Numbered from the stretch's first letter, positions 45,075 through 54,897 are shown. The stretch is DNA of 64,000 bases from an uncultured bacterium (GCA_902760645.1 CACWHC010000005.1:1-64000), one strand, 5' to 3'. Notes: a model not told the origin generated them from the sequence alone. Numbers and translations: made by a program.

Positions 45075-46271
45075 TTGAACACATTGAAATCAGACAGATT
45101 ACATATAGCTTTTTTTGGCAAAACAAATGCGGGGAAATCCTCAATTATCAACAAAATTACAGGACAAGATGTATCTATAGTATCGGAAATTGCAGGCACA
45201 ACAACAGATGTAGTTGAAAAATCAATGGAGCTTTTGCCTGTGGGTCCGGTAAGATTTCTCGACACAGCAGGGATTAACGATACTACTCAATTATCTCAAG
45301 AGCGTATCCAAAAAACTTTGCAGGTAATAAACAGAACAGATATTGCCGTTATTGTATGTGATTTTAACGGAATAGATGCTTACGAAAAAGAATTAATTAA
45401 AAATTTTGACGAATTAAATATTCCTTATATGATTTTGGTTAATAAAGCTGATATAAAAGAGGCTGATGAAAATGTATTGAGTGAACTGTTTACATTGACT
45501 CCGCATGTACTGATAACTTCAGCTACGAATGACAATGATATTATATTTAAATTCAAAGAAGAAATAATAAAACTGCTGCCTGAAGATTTTGTAAATTCAC
45601 CAAAGATAGCAGGTGATTTGGTTAAAAAAGGCAGTACGGTAATACTTGTTGTACCGATTGACAAAGAAGCTCCGAAAGGCAGGCTTATTCTTCCGCAGGT
45701 ACAGACCATCCGAGATTTATTGGACAGCAGCTGCCTTACTTATATTGTAAAAGAAACCGAACTTAAACAGGCACTTAATAACCTGAAAGAACCTCCTGCT
45801 CTTGTTATTACCGATTCACAAGCATTTAAACAAGTCAGTGAAATTGTACCCGATAATATTTCGCTGACATCATTTTCAATTCTTTTTGCGAGGTTAAAAG
45901 GCGATTTGAAAGCCTTTAAAAACGGTGCAGATGCAGTATCAAAACTACAGGACGGAGATAAGGTGTTAATTCTTGAAAGCTGTACTCATCACTCAATTGA
46001 AGATGACATAGGAAAAGTAAAAATTCCGAATCTGTTAAAGAAAAAAACAGGCAAGAATCTTATTATCGAACATTATTCCGGTCATGATTTCCCTGATATT
46101 TCACGGTACAAACTGGTAATTCATTGTGGTGCCTGCATGACAAACCGCCGTGAAGTCCTTTCACGCATTATTACCGCAAATCAGCTAAATATTCCAATTA
46201 CAAATTACGGAATAGTAATATCGTATTGTTTGGGAATTTTAGACAGAGCCCTAAAAATTTTTAAGTATTAA
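45075..46271 (+). CDS. hydF: [FeFe]-hydrogenase H-cluster maturation GTPase HydF
   Basis: 398 residues from TTG 45075 (GGAG upstream). N-terminal GTPase: GKTNAGKSS, DTAGIND and NKAD. The middle is a dimerisation region. The C-terminal cluster domain has ESCTHHS and HCGACMTNRREV, whose His/Cys residues bind the [4Fe-4S] scaffold. HydF carries the di-iron subcluster to apo-hydrogenase. HydE and HydG are not in the window. It matches the hydrogenase at 1838-3574. Confidence 0.96.
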   Translation: MNTLKSDRLHIAFFGKTNAGKSSIINKITGQDVSIVSEIAGTTTDVVEKSMELLPVGPVRFLDTAGINDTTQLSQERIQKTLQVINRTDIAVIVCDFNGIDAYEKELIKNFDELNIPYMILVNKADIKEADENVLSELFTLTPHVLITSATNDNDIIFKFKEEIIKLLPEDFVNSPKIAGDLVKKGSTVILVVPIDKEAPKGRLILPQVQTIRDLLDSSCLTYIVKETELKQALNNLKEPPALVITDSQAFKQVSEIVPDNISLTSFSILFARLKGDLKAFKNGADAVSKLQDGDKVLILESCTHHSIEDDIGKVKIPNLLKKKTGKNLIIEHYSGHDFPDISRYKLVIHCGACMTNRREVLSRIITANQLNIPITNYGIVISYCLGILDRALKIFKY

Positions 46272-46924
46272 TCGATTTTTTTGAACAAAGAAATAATATC
46301 GTCTTTTTTAATATCGGGATTAATTTCTTTTATTGATGTAATGCTTGATGTATCAATCTTTTCATGAAAAATTTTCTCTAAAAGTTCTTTATTATAATCA
46401 TACAAAATAGACCCGTGCTGCAAGATATATCCTTGTTTTCGGCATTGTGCCGAGCCTATAAGTTTTTTACCTTTATAACATAAATCAGCCCCTGTTGAAA
46501 TCAACATACAATAGTCGAATTTTGTATTAACCCTTTTTTGTCCGCCAAACTCAAGCTCTATGCCGATTTCGCTAAATTTTTTGATAAGAATTTGGGAAAT
46601 TTCTATATAAGATTTTACGACATTTTCACCGTGCTTCAAATACGAAACAGGACAAACATAGCTGTATGTAATTTCATCATCATGCAGCAAAGCTCTGCCT
46701 CCTGTAAGTCTTTTGACCAAATCTATACCGGTATCTTTTAGAAACGATTTATCTATAAAAGAATCTTGCTGGTTTTTACCAAGAGAAATACATGCCGGTG
46801 ACCAACCATAAAGCCTAAAAACAGGTGTTTCGCTTTGTTCTGTTATTGCATTTTCCAAAAGTTCATTGTCTATACGCATATTTTCCTGTCCGGTATAAAC
46901 ATTGTACGGAATAATTTTGGTCAT
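46268..46924 (-). CDS. lipM: Lipoate-protein ligase/octanoyltransferase (LipM-like)
   Basis: 218 residues of the BPL/LplA fold: GWSPACISLGKNQ, KRLTGGRALLH and GKKLIGSAQCRKQGYILQHG. A Cys at 139, at the place of the LipM catalytic Cys, favours octanoyl transfer from octanoyl-ACP over ATP-dependent lipoate ligation, and the chain is shorter than LplA ligases with the C-terminal domain. A LipA domain is encoded nearby at 50078-50920. It overlaps hydF by 4 bases tail to tail. Confidence 0.83.
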   Translation of the reverse strand: MTKIIPYNVYTGQENMRIDNELLENAITEQSETPVFRLYGWSPACISLGKNQQDSFIDKSFLKDTGIDLVKRLTGGRALLHDDEITYSYVCPVSYLKHGENVVKSYIEISQILIKKFSEIGIELEFGGQKRVNTKFDYCMLISTGADLCYKGKKLIGSAQCRKQGYILQHGSILYDYNKELLEKIFHEKIDTSSITSIKEINPDIKKDDIISLFKKID

Positions 46925-47817
46925 TAATGATTGCTTTCTCTCTTTTTTAAGTTATCTTCAAACTGCTGAAAAACATCTGTTCCCACAAACTGTTCAAGAG
47001 CAGCACGTTTAGAATAAAATGTTGCACGGGCTTTCATATGCTCATCCATTGAGGATCTGTAATAAGCATCGGTAATCAAAATTATCTCACGGGACAAATT
47101 TTGTGCCAATTCATAATATTTTTTTCTTTGCTCCATAATATCAGAAGTCATATGTACCATTTTTCTGGATGTCATGTAATCGTTATATAAATCTACCGTA
47201 CGCTGCTGTAAATCTTCAATTTTTCTAACAAGCAAAATCATATCGGCATCCGTAACTTTTGTATATTTATAATTTAAAGCCTTTGTATCCTGCGACATAA
47301 TACCAAACACATTACTGCCGAGCAAAGAACCTGCGGCAATTACGGGATTACCAACCCCTGCACCTACTAACGTTGACATACTCGCAATTGTAGTCAATAC
47401 CTTTTTAACAGAACTGTCTTTTGGTTTATCTTCTTCAGGATTAGACAATTTGTACAAAGCAAAGCTTATGGTATCACTCTTTGCAGCAGCCCCCTGCCAT
47501 AAAAGAGTTAAATCCTCATACATATCTGCTTCATCAAGTTCAATTTCTTTTGCAATTTCCTTAGACATTTTTTTAATACTTAAATCTGCGTAAGTTAAAT
47601 CCGTTGTATCAGCTTGTGTAGTGTCTATTTTGGCTTTATCTTCTCTGACCTGTCTTGTTTTCACTTCCGTATACGGATTTTCCGGGTCATCCGTAAGCCC
47701 TACACGATAAGCAGGATCTTTTATATTAAAATCATTTATATCAATAAGCTGAACTTCTTCAGCATTAACCCAACCCCCAACAGCTAATAAAAGAAGCGTA
47801 ATTAAGATTTTTTTCAT
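46924..47817 (-). CDS. Secreted helical protein, tandem paralogue 1
   Basis: 297 residues with a signal peptide (MKKILITLLLLAVGGWVNA). Unknown family. It is related along its length to the next gene upstream: shared blocks are DLTLLWQGA / DIEALWKGT, ISFALYKLSNPE / IGFALKKLATPE, VTDADMILL / LTDTEMIEL and a long coiled-coil second half. A glycine/alanine-rich hydrophobic stretch (about 145-172) could insert in a membrane. It overlaps lipM-like by 1 base and the upstream paralogue by 4. Confidence 0.6.
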   Translation of the reverse strand: MKKILITLLLLAVGGWVNAEEVQLIDINDFNIKDPAYRVGLTDDPENPYTEVKTRQVREDKAKIDTTQADTTDLTYADLSIKKMSKEIAKEIELDEADMYEDLTLLWQGAAAKSDTISFALYKLSNPEEDKPKDSSVKKVLTTIASMSTLVGAGVGNPVIAAGSLLGSNVFGIMSQDTKALNYKYTKVTDADMILLVRKIEDLQQRTVDLYNDYMTSRKMVHMTSDIMEQRKKYYELAQNLSREIILITDAYYRSSMDEHMKARATFYSKRAALEQFVGTDVFQQFEDNLKKRESNH

Positions 47818-48632
47818 CTTACACCTCCGTCATCCTTAAACATAGCAGTATTGTAGTTGTACTGATACATGTTTAATTTATCAACCACTTTTTTCCCTGC
47901 AAGACGCTGTAATTCAAGGTGATATTTTTTTGCTCTTTCAAGATAATATTCTTCTTCAATATGCATATTATCGTACATTGAAGAAGATATTGTAATCTCA
48001 AGCAAATCGTCTTCCTCCATTGCTTTGGTAAAATTTCTGTTATATAAAAGAAGTTTACTTCTTGTTTCTTTTAACTGAGAAAGCGAGCTTTTGTAATTAT
48101 AATATGCCGTAATAATTCTGTCCTGCAAATTTTCAACAAGTCCGGCAAGTTCAATCATTTCAGTATCAGTAAGGGGTACTTCTGACGGAACATTTTTTTT
48201 ATTAATCAAATTTTGTGCCAGTCTGCCTGCAGCAAATGCCGAAGTCTGTGTCAAATAATCAGCTCCAATTAATGCCGGAGCAAATGATGCACCTGCAACA
48301 AGGGCTGACATCGTTTTTGACATTAAAGAAGAATGTATACGTCTTTGACTTTCAGGAGTTGCAAGTTTTTTCAGGGCAAATCCGATAACCTGATTATTGT
48401 CTACAGTACCTTTCCAAAGAGCCTCAATATCTTCCAAATCTTTTTCTTTTTGCTTTGTTATTATTTCCTGCAAAGCGGTATCATCATTAATCATTAATGA
48501 ACTTTTATACTGAACATTCGGTTTAGGAAGCTCAATCTGCTCAGGCTTAACGTTATCAAGCGTAATTTCATCGGCGAAAGCACTACCGGATATAAAACAA
48601 GTTAAAGCCAATAAAAAAACAATCTTCTTCAT
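47814..48632 (-). CDS. Secreted helical protein, tandem paralogue 2
   Basis: 272 residues from ATG 48632, which opens a signal peptide (MKKIVFLLALTCFISGSAFA). Unknown family; paralogue of the gene at 46924. Second half (about 150-270) is long amphipathic helices like a TolC or adaptor coiled coil, but no such family is recognised. TGTTATAAA (48639-48647) lies 6 bases before the ATG, indicating a leaderless mRNA and ruling out the upstream start at 48668. First gene of a unit ending with lipM-like. Confidence 0.6.
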   Translation of the reverse strand: MKKIVFLLALTCFISGSAFADEITLDNVKPEQIELPKPNVQYKSSLMINDDTALQEIITKQKEKDLEDIEALWKGTVDNNQVIGFALKKLATPESQRRIHSSLMSKTMSALVAGASFAPALIGADYLTQTSAFAAGRLAQNLINKKNVPSEVPLTDTEMIELAGLVENLQDRIITAYYNYKSSLSQLKETRSKLLLYNRNFTKAMEEDDLLEITISSSMYDNMHIEEEYYLERAKKYHLELQRLAGKKVVDKLNMYQYNYNTAMFKDDGGVR

Positions 48633-48735
48633 AACAATTTTATAACACAAGAAAAAGAATAAATCCAATGATTGATATGTTTATAAATCCATGGATTGTT
48701 CTAACGATGCGTAAAAATCTGTACAATATTATGTT

Positions 48736-49497
48736 GTGAAAGAGGTTATTTTGGAAGAAAAGCAAGAAAAAACAAAATATATGTCAAAGCCGAAATTAAA
48801 ATTGGCAAAGAGTTTTTCAAACAAAGCAGACAAGCTCAGAAGACAGAACTCTTACAAAGATGCTGTTGCAATATATTTGAACGCAATTCTTGTTGACAGA
48901 AAGGATGTAAACTCTTACTACGGTCTTGGCTTATGCTACAAATCTCTCGGAGATTACGCAAAAGCAATAAAAACTTTGGAAAAAGCAGTAGAAATAAAAC
49001 CTGATTTTTATGAAGCATATTATGAATTAGGCATTTGCCACCAGTTAGAAGGTATCCCTTGCGGTGCTATTAAAAATTTCGTTCAGGCAATACAAATTAA
49101 CCCCGAAAACCCCAGTGCAATATTACAGCTTGGCATATCGCACGAGCTTTGCGAAGAAGAAGATATGGCTTTGATGATTTACCAAAAATTAATAGAAAAT
49201 TCTCCAAATTACGTTCGTGCATATGAACATAAGTCAACCCTGCTTATGAAGCTGAAAAGATACAGAGAAGCCTGCGGTGTTTTAATAGATTTAATAAAAA
49301 TTGCACCGACAAATGCTCAGGCATATCTTGGAATTGCAACCTGCCTTGAAAAAACGGGAAATATGGCAGATGCACGCAGATATTACAGAAAATTTATCCA
49401 GCAAAAACCTCAGTTTAATCAGGCACATTTTGCAAAAACAAGACTTCAACATCTTCAGCAAAAAACCGCTGACAGAGCCTATTTAAGTCTTGTATAA
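48736..49497 (+). CDS. Tetratricopeptide repeat protein
   Basis: 253 residues, about six TPR units (SYYGLGLCYKSLGDYAKA, YYELGICHQLEGIPCGA, YLGIATCLEKTGNMADA). Start is uncertain: GTG 48736 lies 8 bases after TACAAT (48722-48727), as for a leaderless mRNA, while TTG 48751 has AGAGG 5 nt upstream. No signal peptide. Function unknown. Confidence 0.8.
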   Translation: MKEVILEEKQEKTKYMSKPKLKLAKSFSNKADKLRRQNSYKDAVAIYLNAILVDRKDVNSYYGLGLCYKSLGDYAKAIKTLEKAVEIKPDFYEAYYELGICHQLEGIPCGAIKNFVQAIQINPENPSAILQLGISHELCEEEDMALMIYQKLIENSPNYVRAYEHKSTLLMKLKRYREACGVLIDLIKIAPTNAQAYLGIATCLEKTGNMADARRYYRKFIQQKPQFNQAHFAKTRLQHLQQKTADRAYLSLV

Positions 49498-49505
49498 CAA
49501 TCATA

Positions 49506-49534
49506 TTGCACTAAATTGATATCTGTAATAAAAT
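49506..49534 (+). promoter_or_regulatory. Leaderless promoter of the PPTase-lipA gene
   Basis: TTGCAC (49506-49511), 17-bp spacer, TAAAAT (49529-49534), 6 bases before the ATG. Confidence 0.6.
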
Positions 49535-49540
49535 TCCTGT

Positions 49541-50920
49541 ATGAAAATTTTTTATATTGTCATGCAAAACGATACTACAGATGAGCTTTCCCGTACTCAG
49601 AAGAAAAAATTTCAGTCTGAGCTGGGCAGATATATTGTCGATTATGTGGGTAAAAATATTTACAATATCCCCAACAGAAGTCTTACTATTGAAAAAAATA
49701 AACCAAAATTTACACATTCCGATATAAAATTCAGTATTTCACACTCCAACAACATTGTGGCTGTGGCTTTTGACGATTATTCAGTCGGTATTGATATAGA
49801 ACAAATGAAAGACAGAGATTTTTCCAAGCTGGGAAATCATTACGGCATAAACACCGATAACAAAACCGAATTTTACAAAAAATGGACACAACTTGAAGCA
49901 GGAATAAAAATTCAGGCAAAAGCGGAACAGACATACACAACAGAATTTGAAAATGATTATATGCTGACAATAGCAACGGCAAATCCTCAAAAAACCGAAT
50001 ACGTTTTTGAAAAACTTACGCCTGATAATAACGTTATTTCCAAACTCAAATCGAAAATTAAGCAAGGGGAAAACAAGATGCCGCAAAGGTTACCGGATTA
50101 TTTAAAACGTCCTATTATAAATACCGAAACAACAAAAAATGTCAGAAAAATTCTTAAAAACAGATGTTTAAATACCGTATGCGAAAATGCAAGATGCCCG
50201 AACAAAAATGAATGCTACACAAAAAACACTGCAACATTTTTGATTATGGGTAATGTTTGTACCCGTAATTGCCGTTATTGTAATATTTCCTGCCAAAAAC
50301 CCAAACCGCTTGATAAAGAAGAACCTCTGCATATTGCACAGGCTGTAAAGGATTTAGGGCTAAAATATGCGGTAATTACTTCTGTTACAAGGGATGACTT
50401 AGCTGATGGCGGTGCAGAACATTTTGAAAAATGTATTCAGGAAATAAGAAAACTTTCACCAGACACAAAAATAGAAATTTTAACACCTGATTTTAAAGGG
50501 GATGCCAACGCTTTAAACAAAATTATTTTTTCAAAACCTGATGTATTCAATCATAATATAGAAACCGTAAGATCAGTATTCAAAACGGCACGTCCACAGG
50601 GGGATTACGACAGATCACTGAATGTTTTAAAGTACATAAAAGCCAATAGCGATATTACGACAAAATCAGGATTAATGGTCGGTTTAGGTGAAACTGTTGG
50701 GCAAATAGAAGAAACATTAGTCGACTTAAAAAATGCAGGGTGTGATATTGTAACGATAGGTCAGTATATTCAGCCGTCAAAAGAGCATCTTGAAGTTTCA
50801 AAATACTATACCCCTGAAGAATTTGAGGAATTACAAAAGCTTGCACAAAAAGTCGGGATAAAACATTATCAGATAAATCCGCTTGTCAGGAGTTCCTACA
50901 GAGCCGCCGAAATGGCGTAG
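49541..50920 (+). CDS. lipA: 4'-phosphopantetheinyl transferase fused to lipoyl synthase LipA
   Basis: 459 residues in one frame. Residues 1-175 are a Sfp/AcpT-like PPTase: FSISHSNNIVAVAF, the metal site VGIDIE, and FYKKWTQLEAGIK where the usual K-E-A is L-E-A. From Met180 (MPQRLPDYLKRP) begins a complete lipoyl synthase: auxiliary cluster CENARCPNKNEC, radical-SAM CTRNCRYC, GLGET and C-terminal RSSYRAAE. A ribosome-binding site (AAGGGG, 8-nt spacing) precedes ATG 50078, so LipA may also be made alone. The PPTase frame has no stop of its own. The two activities meet on acyl carrier protein: PPTase activates ACP, LipA acts on octanoyl groups derived from octanoyl-ACP. Confidence 0.88.
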   Translation: MKIFYIVMQNDTTDELSRTQKKKFQSELGRYIVDYVGKNIYNIPNRSLTIEKNKPKFTHSDIKFSISHSNNIVAVAFDDYSVGIDIEQMKDRDFSKLGNHYGINTDNKTEFYKKWTQLEAGIKIQAKAEQTYTTEFENDYMLTIATANPQKTEYVFEKLTPDNNVISKLKSKIKQGENKMPQRLPDYLKRPIINTETTKNVRKILKNRCLNTVCENARCPNKNECYTKNTATFLIMGNVCTRNCRYCNISCQKPKPLDKEEPLHIAQAVKDLGLKYAVITSVTRDDLADGGAEHFEKCIQEIRKLSPDTKIEILTPDFKGDANALNKIIFSKPDVFNHNIETVRSVFKTARPQGDYDRSLNVLKYIKANSDITTKSGLMVGLGETVGQIEETLVDLKNAGCDIVTIGQYIQPSKEHLEVSKYYTPEEFEELQKLAQKVGIKHYQINPLVRSSYRAAEMA

Positions 50921-51050
50921 CCCGGTGTTGCCGGTGTCAGCTTGCGAGAGCAAGATGAGCAGGGCAACACTACGATACCGCCGTTGTGAACAAAACGAAG
51001 TGAAGTGAACGAACAAATCTTTGATTTGACAGGCGGGAAAATGGCGTAAG
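50919..51050. repeat. Hairpin-bearing intergenic repeat abutting lipA
   Basis: Begins at the lipA stop. GCCGGTGTCAGCTTGCGAGAGCAAGATGAGC matches the reverse complement of 15993-16023 with two or three mismatches; the core is CTTGC-GAGA-GCAAG, a stem with a GNRA-type loop. A second related unit follows (CGATACCGCCGTTGTGAACAAAACG). Confidence 0.65.
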
Positions 51051-51093
51051 CATTTACATAATATATGTTATAAACAAAAATAAAAAAATAAAT

Positions 51094-51146
51094 GCCATGT
51101 CATTACTTCGCAAATCAAGCCTTTGATTTGCTCGTAATGACATGGC
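51094..51146. repeat. 53-bp imperfect palindrome
   Basis: Arms GCCATGTCATTAC / GTAATGACATGGC and CGCAAATCA / TTGATTTGC around a small centre, giving a near-perfect hairpin. The right half recurs at 1-27. Resembles REP or MITE-like mobile palindromes. It lies just beyond the 3' end of the minus-strand gene at 51157. Confidence 0.75.
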
Positions 51147-51156
51147 AAATAAATTC

Positions 51157-51390
51157 TTATTTTTTCCTCACAATGACTTCATAATCCAAGACATCAAAAA
51201 TCTCTAAAAGTTCACTTACTTTTATCGTTTTATTTCTCAATTTGTTTGTGAGATTTTCTAAAGTGTCGGTTTTGTTATATTTATGATTAATCTCAATTTT
51301 AAGCCTTGTTAAAGTTGTACCCTCATAGGCTGCAAGAGATTTAATAAGTTTTCTTATATCTTCTTTACTTAAATTGTATTCCGGTGTCAT
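51157..51390 (-). CDS. Small helix-turn-helix-like protein (DUF6471 type)
   Basis: 77 residues. The pattern LIKSLAAYEGTTLTRLKIEIN...NLTNKLRNKTIKVSELLEIFDVLDYEV is that of a short XRE-like domain, in which a first helix pair is followed by the NLxNKLRxxTIxxxELLEI segment. I recall this as DUF6471. It may bind DNA. It stands alone between repeats and a prepilin gene. Confidence 0.65.
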   Translation of the reverse strand: MTPEYNLSKEDIRKLIKSLAAYEGTTLTRLKIEINHKYNKTDTLENLTNKLRNKTIKVSELLEIFDVLDYEVIVRKK

Positions 51391-51484
51391 TTTTTGATTA
51401 TAACTTATTTAAGAGTTGAAAAACTAATTACAATATGATATAATCTAAGTATATAATTAGATATTTAATTGAGGTATTGGTTAC

Positions 51485-52165
51485 ATGAATAAAAAAATTG
51501 CTTTCACTCTTGCAGAAGTTTTAATAACTCTCGGAATAATCGGAGTTGTTGCAGCTATGACATTACCGACACTTATACAAAACTACAGAAAACATGAAGT
51601 AGAAACGAGGTTAGCTAAAGTATATTCCGTTGTTAATCAGGCAATAAAACTTTCTACTGTTGAATACGGTGAACCTTCTGAATGGGGTGACTTTGATTGT
51701 GGTCCTTCCGGGAATCCTACTTGCAGTATGGATGAAGCAATAGAAAAATTTAATAAATATATTGGTAAAAATTTGCAAATAATGGAAATAAAAAAAGCAG
51801 ATGATAATGAAGGGTTTTATGTATATTTAAATGACGGTGGAGTACTTGGACTTCCAAAAAACTTATATGATATGGAGTTTTATATAAATAGTAAAGCAAT
51901 TAATAATCCAAAATATGGAATAAATACGTTTAATTTCAGATTTTCTCCGAAAATATTACCATTTCAAGACCCAAATAATCCGCTTCTCAGATATACAATT
52001 AATTCGACATTTGAACCTTACACATGGAGCTGGGATGGAACAATGGAAGGACTTACCAATAGTTCCAACAGTTATGCGTGCGGAGGAGATCGCGATGTTT
52101 TTTGTGCAAAGATGATACAAATGAACGGATGGAAAATACCGAAAAATTATCCGCATAAATTTTAA
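51485..52165 (+). CDS. Prepilin-like protein D (no G-tract)
   Basis: 226 residues with a short classical leader (MNKKIA) before FTLAEVLITLGIIGVVAAMT, and the shared C-terminal theme MNGWKIPKNYPHKF with Cys pairs before it. It belongs to the same family as the proteins at 4084, 14823 and 21286 but lacks the long G-tract leader, so it should be expressed constitutively. Ribosome-binding site TGAGG lies 12 nt upstream. No pilus machinery is adjacent. Confidence 0.88.
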   Translation: MNKKIAFTLAEVLITLGIIGVVAAMTLPTLIQNYRKHEVETRLAKVYSVVNQAIKLSTVEYGEPSEWGDFDCGPSGNPTCSMDEAIEKFNKYIGKNLQIMEIKKADDNEGFYVYLNDGGVLGLPKNLYDMEFYINSKAINNPKYGINTFNFRFSPKILPFQDPNNPLLRYTINSTFEPYTWSWDGTMEGLTNSSNSYACGGDRDVFCAKMIQMNGWKIPKNYPHKF

Positions 52166-52208
52166 ATTCAAGGTACAAAGTACAATATATTTACCATATT
52201 AGCGTAAA

Positions 52209-52240
52209 GAACTGTTCACTGTTCACAGTTAACTATTCAC
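52209..52240. repeat. TGTTCACTG-like repeat
   Basis: Second copy of the element at 57-91 (shared GAACTGTTCACTGTT), in the 170-bp gap before gyrA. Confidence 0.5.
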
Positions 52241-52335
52241 GATTTATTTAATTGTAAAGTTTTTTGTAAAATTATCCAAAAATCTATGTTTATGCTATGA
52301 TATAGCTATATTATACCCGACATGGAGGACGGAAA

Positions 52336-54897
52336 TTGAGTCAACAAAATATATTTGGCGATGGTAAAATCGTTGACGTTAATATTAGAGAAGAGATGAA
52401 ACGTTGTTACATAGATTACGCCATGAGTGTAATCGTTGGACGTGCATTACCGGATGTTCGTGACGGTTTAAAACCCGTTCACAGACGTATTCTGTATGCT
52501 ATGAACGAATTAGGGATGACCCCTGATAAACCGTTCAGAAAATGTGCCCGTATCGTTGGTGAAGTTCTTGGTAAATATCACCCTCACGGTGACAGCTCAG
52601 TATATGAAGCACTTGTTCGTTTAGCTCAGGATTTTAATACAAGATATTTGGTAGTAGACGGACACGGAAATTTTGGTTCGGTTGACGGTGACGGAGCAGC
52701 TGCAATGCGTTATACAGAAGCCCGTATGCACAAGATTACTCAGTCAATGCTTGCAGATATTGACTGTGAAACTGTTGAATTTGAACCTAACTTTGACGGT
52801 TCATTGCAGGAGCCTACAGTTTTACCTGTAAGACTTCCGATGTTATTATTGAACGGATGTTCAGGTATTGCGGTTGGTATGGCAACAAACATCCCTCCTC
52901 ACAATTTATCGGAGGTTGTTGACGGTACGGTTGCATTAATCGATAATCCTAATATTACCGTTACGGAATTAATGGAATACATTAAAGGTCCTGACTTCCC
53001 GACAGCAGCAACTATTGTTGGGTTAAACGATATTAAACAGGCTTATGAAACAGGTCGTGGTTCAATAAAAATGCAGGCTGTTGCAGGATTTGAAGAAATT
53101 GCAGGCGGCGGTGGTCGTCAGGCTCGTACGGCTATTGTCGTTACGGAAATTCCTTATCAGGTTAACAAGTCTATGCTTATCGAAAAAATTGCAGAACTTG
53201 TTAAAGACCAGAGAATTAACGGCATTTCTGATATTCGTGATGAATCCGACAGAGAAGGTATGCGTATCGTTATTGAATTGAAACGTGATGCAAAACCTGA
53301 TGTTGTTAAAAATAATTTATTCAAATATACTCAATTATCAACTACATTCGGTGTAAATATGCTTGCGCTCTGCGGTAAGCAGCCAAGACTATTAAACTTA
53401 TACGAAGTATTAAACGAATTTGTTGAACACAGAGTAGAAATCGTAACAAGAAGAACAATCTTCTACCTGAAAAAAGCAAAAATCAGAGCACACATTTTGG
53501 CAGGTTTGATTATTGCATTAGGTTCAATTGATGAAGTTATTGAACTTATCAAAAAATCCAAAACTACAGATGATGCCCGTGACGGATTAATGAGCAGATT
53601 CGGGTTAGATGTTGATCAGGCTAATGCAATCCTTGAAATGCAATTGAGAAGATTAACAGGATTGGAACAGGATAAAGTTAAAGCTGAGTACGATGAATTG
53701 TTAAAGAAAATTGCAGAATACGAAGAAATCCTTGCAAGCCGTCAGAAAATTCTTGACATCATCAAGGCAGAATTGCTTGAAGATAAGGAAAAATACGGCG
53801 ACGACAGAAAAACTCAGATTGTTCCTGAACAGGGCGAAGTTACTATTGAAGACTTAACTCCGAATACTCCTATGGCAGTATTTATTACGCATCAGGGATA
53901 TTTGAAGAGAATTGCACTCGATACATTTGAACGTCAAAACCGTGCAACAAGAGGAAAATCCGGTATAAAGACCAAAGAGGATGATGATATTCAGCATTTC
54001 TTTACAGCAATGATGCACGATAAAGTATTGTTCTTCTCATCTAAGGGTACTGTATACAGTCTGAATGTATATGACTTCCCTGAAGGCGGACGTCAGGCTA
54101 AAGGTTTACCGATAGTCAACGTTCTTCCGATAGAACAGGATGAAATGATTACTGCAGTCGTTCCTGTAAGCCAATTCTCACACGAATTGAATCTGATTAT
54201 GCTGACCAAGAAAGGTTACATTAAGAGAATTGAACTCGATAACTTCTCAAATATCAGAAGAAACGGTATTATAGCAATCGGACTTGAAGAAGGCGACAGC
54301 CTGAACTGGGTTAAATTAGCAACAGCAAGAGATGAAATCATTATCGGTACATCCTGCGGTATGGCAATCAGATTCCCAATTCAGGATTTAAGACCGTTGG
54401 GAAGAAGTGCAAGAGGTGTTACTGCTATGAAACTCAGAACCGGTGATGAAATTATCGGTTGTGATATTGTACCTCGTGATTATGATGCCGATTTGCTTGT
54501 TGTAACTTCTGACGGATTCGGTAAACGTACAAAACTTTCCGAATTCAGAAGCCAAAACAGAAGCGGATTAGGTTTGATTGCAACGAAATTCAAATCATCA
54601 ACATCAAGACTTGTTGCTCTGACTATCGTTAAAGACACGGATGATATTATGATGGTAACTGCTAACGGTGTCGTTACAAGATTAAATGCAGGCTCAATTT
54701 CCCGTCAGGGTCGTCCTGCAACAGGTGTAAGGGCTCAAAATCTTGTAGAAGGTGATACAGTTGTTTCTGTTAACAAAATAGTAAATCCTGATAATGATGA
54801 AACCATTATCAAAGATAATATGAAAACAGAAGCTGAAGAGAATGAAAACGTTGAACAAACAAGTATGTTTGATGTTCAACCTACAGATAACGAATAA
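52336..54897 (+). CDS. gyrA: DNA gyrase subunit A
   Basis: 853 residues from TTG 52336 with GGAGG at 7-nt spacing. Winged-helix/tower domain with catalytic Tyr126 ([11 protein letters not shown]), coiled-coil gate, and a C-terminal beta-pinwheel of six blades starting near [15 protein letters not shown]. The GyrA box reads RQAKGLP rather than QRRGGKG; the closest repeat is [11 protein letters not shown]. In the quinolone-determining region Ser87 (E. coli Ser83) is present and Glu91 stands for Asp87. gyrB is not adjacent. Confidence 0.94.
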   Translation: MSQQNIFGDGKIVDVNIREEMKRCYIDYAMSVIVGRALPDVRDGLKPVHRRILYAMNELGMTPDKPFRKCARIVGEVLGKYHPHGDSSVYEALVRLAQDFNTRYLVVDGHGNFGSVDGDGAAAMRYTEARMHKITQSMLADIDCETVEFEPNFDGSLQEPTVLPVRLPMLLLNGCSGIAVGMATNIPPHNLSEVVDGTVALIDNPNITVTELMEYIKGPDFPTAATIVGLNDIKQAYETGRGSIKMQAVAGFEEIAGGGGRQARTAIVVTEIPYQVNKSMLIEKIAELVKDQRINGISDIRDESDREGMRIVIELKRDAKPDVVKNNLFKYTQLSTTFGVNMLALCGKQPRLLNLYEVLNEFVEHRVEIVTRRTIFYLKKAKIRAHILAGLIIALGSIDEVIELIKKSKTTDDARDGLMSRFGLDVDQANAILEMQLRRLTGLEQDKVKAEYDELLKKIAEYEEILASRQKILDIIKAELLEDKEKYGDDRKTQIVPEQGEVTIEDLTPNTPMAVFITHQGYLKRIALDTFERQNRATRGKSGIKTKEDDDIQHFFTAMMHDKVLFFSSKGTVYSLNVYDFPEGGRQAKGLPIVNVLPIEQDEMITAVVPVSQFSHELNLIMLTKKGYIKRIELDNFSNIRRNGIIAIGLEEGDSLNWVKLATARDEIIIGTSCGMAIRFPIQDLRPLGRSARGVTAMKLRTGDEIIGCDIVPRDYDADLLVVTSDGFGKRTKLSEFRSQNRSGLGLIATKFKSSTSRLVALTIVKDTDDIMMVTANGVVTRLNAGSISRQGRPATGVRAQNLVEGDTVVSVNKIVNPDNDETIIKDNMKTEAEENENVEQTSMFDVQPTDNE

